From Sipunculus nudus (Eukaryota; Annelida; Sipuncula; Golfingiida; Sipunculidae): 64,000 nt of DNA. The position numbers and the translations under genes are program-made. The stretch is taken from NCBI GenBank assembly GCA_026874595.1, contig CM049308.1:26522367-26586366 (forward strand). The letters are read 5' to 3'. The notes under the pieces are model-generated. The model saw only the letters and a program-made list of their open reading frames with translations. It did no database searches and had not been told where the DNA came from. Below are positions 63,305 through 64,000 of this stretch, in pieces; the first letter of the stretch is position 1, and each line of letters begins with the position of its first letter.

Positions 63305-64000
63305 GTTTGTGTTCAGTTTTATTTTCTTTTTTCTTTCATTCATAACCAGGCATACAAAATCCATAATAAGTATGGTATGTAGGGCGTCTGCTGACTCCTA
63401 CATTTTTCCCATTAAAAAAATTATCTCCTATAATTTCCTATATTCTACAGTTTTTTTTACCATAATCTCCTGTAAATGTTCACTGCACAATGGTATTTTG
63501 ACGGATAATATAAAAGATACCTGTTATAATTGATAATGTCAGTAATAATTGCCTTATGGCACTACAGGCACAGATAATGTATATGTCAGTGCCACTATAT
63601 TATAAACGAATGTTCATTTGTGTAGTTTACACACCTTTTTTTGTGAAGTTTTTTTTTATAATAATTTACCTTGCACATATATCACTTTTTTTTACACTGG
63701 TGTACCAAATGCTCACCACATCAGTGACATGTTAACACAAAGGAAAGCATGTCAGTATATAAGCATAATGCAGATCCCATCTCTTCGGTAACTGACACTT
63801 TTTTCTGCGCTTTGCACAACTTAACTGTCAAACTGCCAATTTATGACAAAAAATGCTGGGTCATTTACTGTTGTCAACTGATATAACATAACTCTTTACA
63901 TTTTGTGGGTGTTTCTCGAGAATAAACAAACTTAGTAAATGGTTGGCCCAGTCAGTTCTACGTGTCACTATTAGTGATGAAAAAAATACAAACTTGAAAT
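63305..64000 (+). other. intron, 3' side of the window
   Basis: No further exon recognised; AT-rich with poly-T runs. The next exon should lie beyond the window. Confidence 0.5.

Overview
This is eukaryotic DNA, AT-rich and dominated by introns. It contains the middle part of one large gene on the + strand. I can trace 28 exons between 2774 and 63304. They all have AG/GT boundaries, their phases chain without a break, and they encode about 2,451 residues in 7,354 coding bases. Neither the first nor the last exon is in the window. The product is a secreted-type multidomain protein of the VWDE (von Willebrand factor D and EGF domain) family. Intron style, the mix of dispersed repeats (the AGCTCAGCTGACT family, Helitron-like elements, CTGTCCGTC tracts) and the gene family suggest a lophotrochozoan, most likely a bivalve mollusc. 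That placement is inference.

Layout of the protein, numbered from the first visible residue: C8-like helical Cys domain (1-95), EGF (about 100-128), IPT/E-set-like domain (about 145-253), short Cys module (254-291), two copies of a roughly 165-residue beta-rich domain that I cannot name (292-626), LamG-like jelly roll (627-829), Ig-like (830-935), beta domain (936-1075), VWD (about 1085-1262), linker, then a second C8-like/EGF/IPT/Cys-module series (about 1344-1628) and five more copies of the unnamed domain (1629-2451, continuing). The seven exons at 2774-17759 and the seven at 39981-57501 correspond one to one in order, phase and almost exact length. The gene therefore grew by duplication of a multi-exon cassette, followed by tandem multiplication of a single-exon, phase 1-1 domain.

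The introns hold most of the remaining structure. There is a Helitron-like family (five copies, 3' hairpin plus CTAG, A/T target). One copy is nested in an older tandem-repeat element, and another sits inside an array of repeated splice-acceptor-like sequences. There is also a near-perfect 162-bp palindromic MITE with an 8-bp target duplication, a TWA-flanked Harbinger-like MITE family, and two large minisatellites (66 bp x about 25 and 57 bp x about 64) in neighbouring introns. Further items are several smaller tandem arrays, a repeat family studded with TCAAGGTCA motifs, and a reverse-strand remnant of a LINE reverse-transcriptase tail. I saw no tRNA, rRNA, CRISPR or prokaryotic feature.
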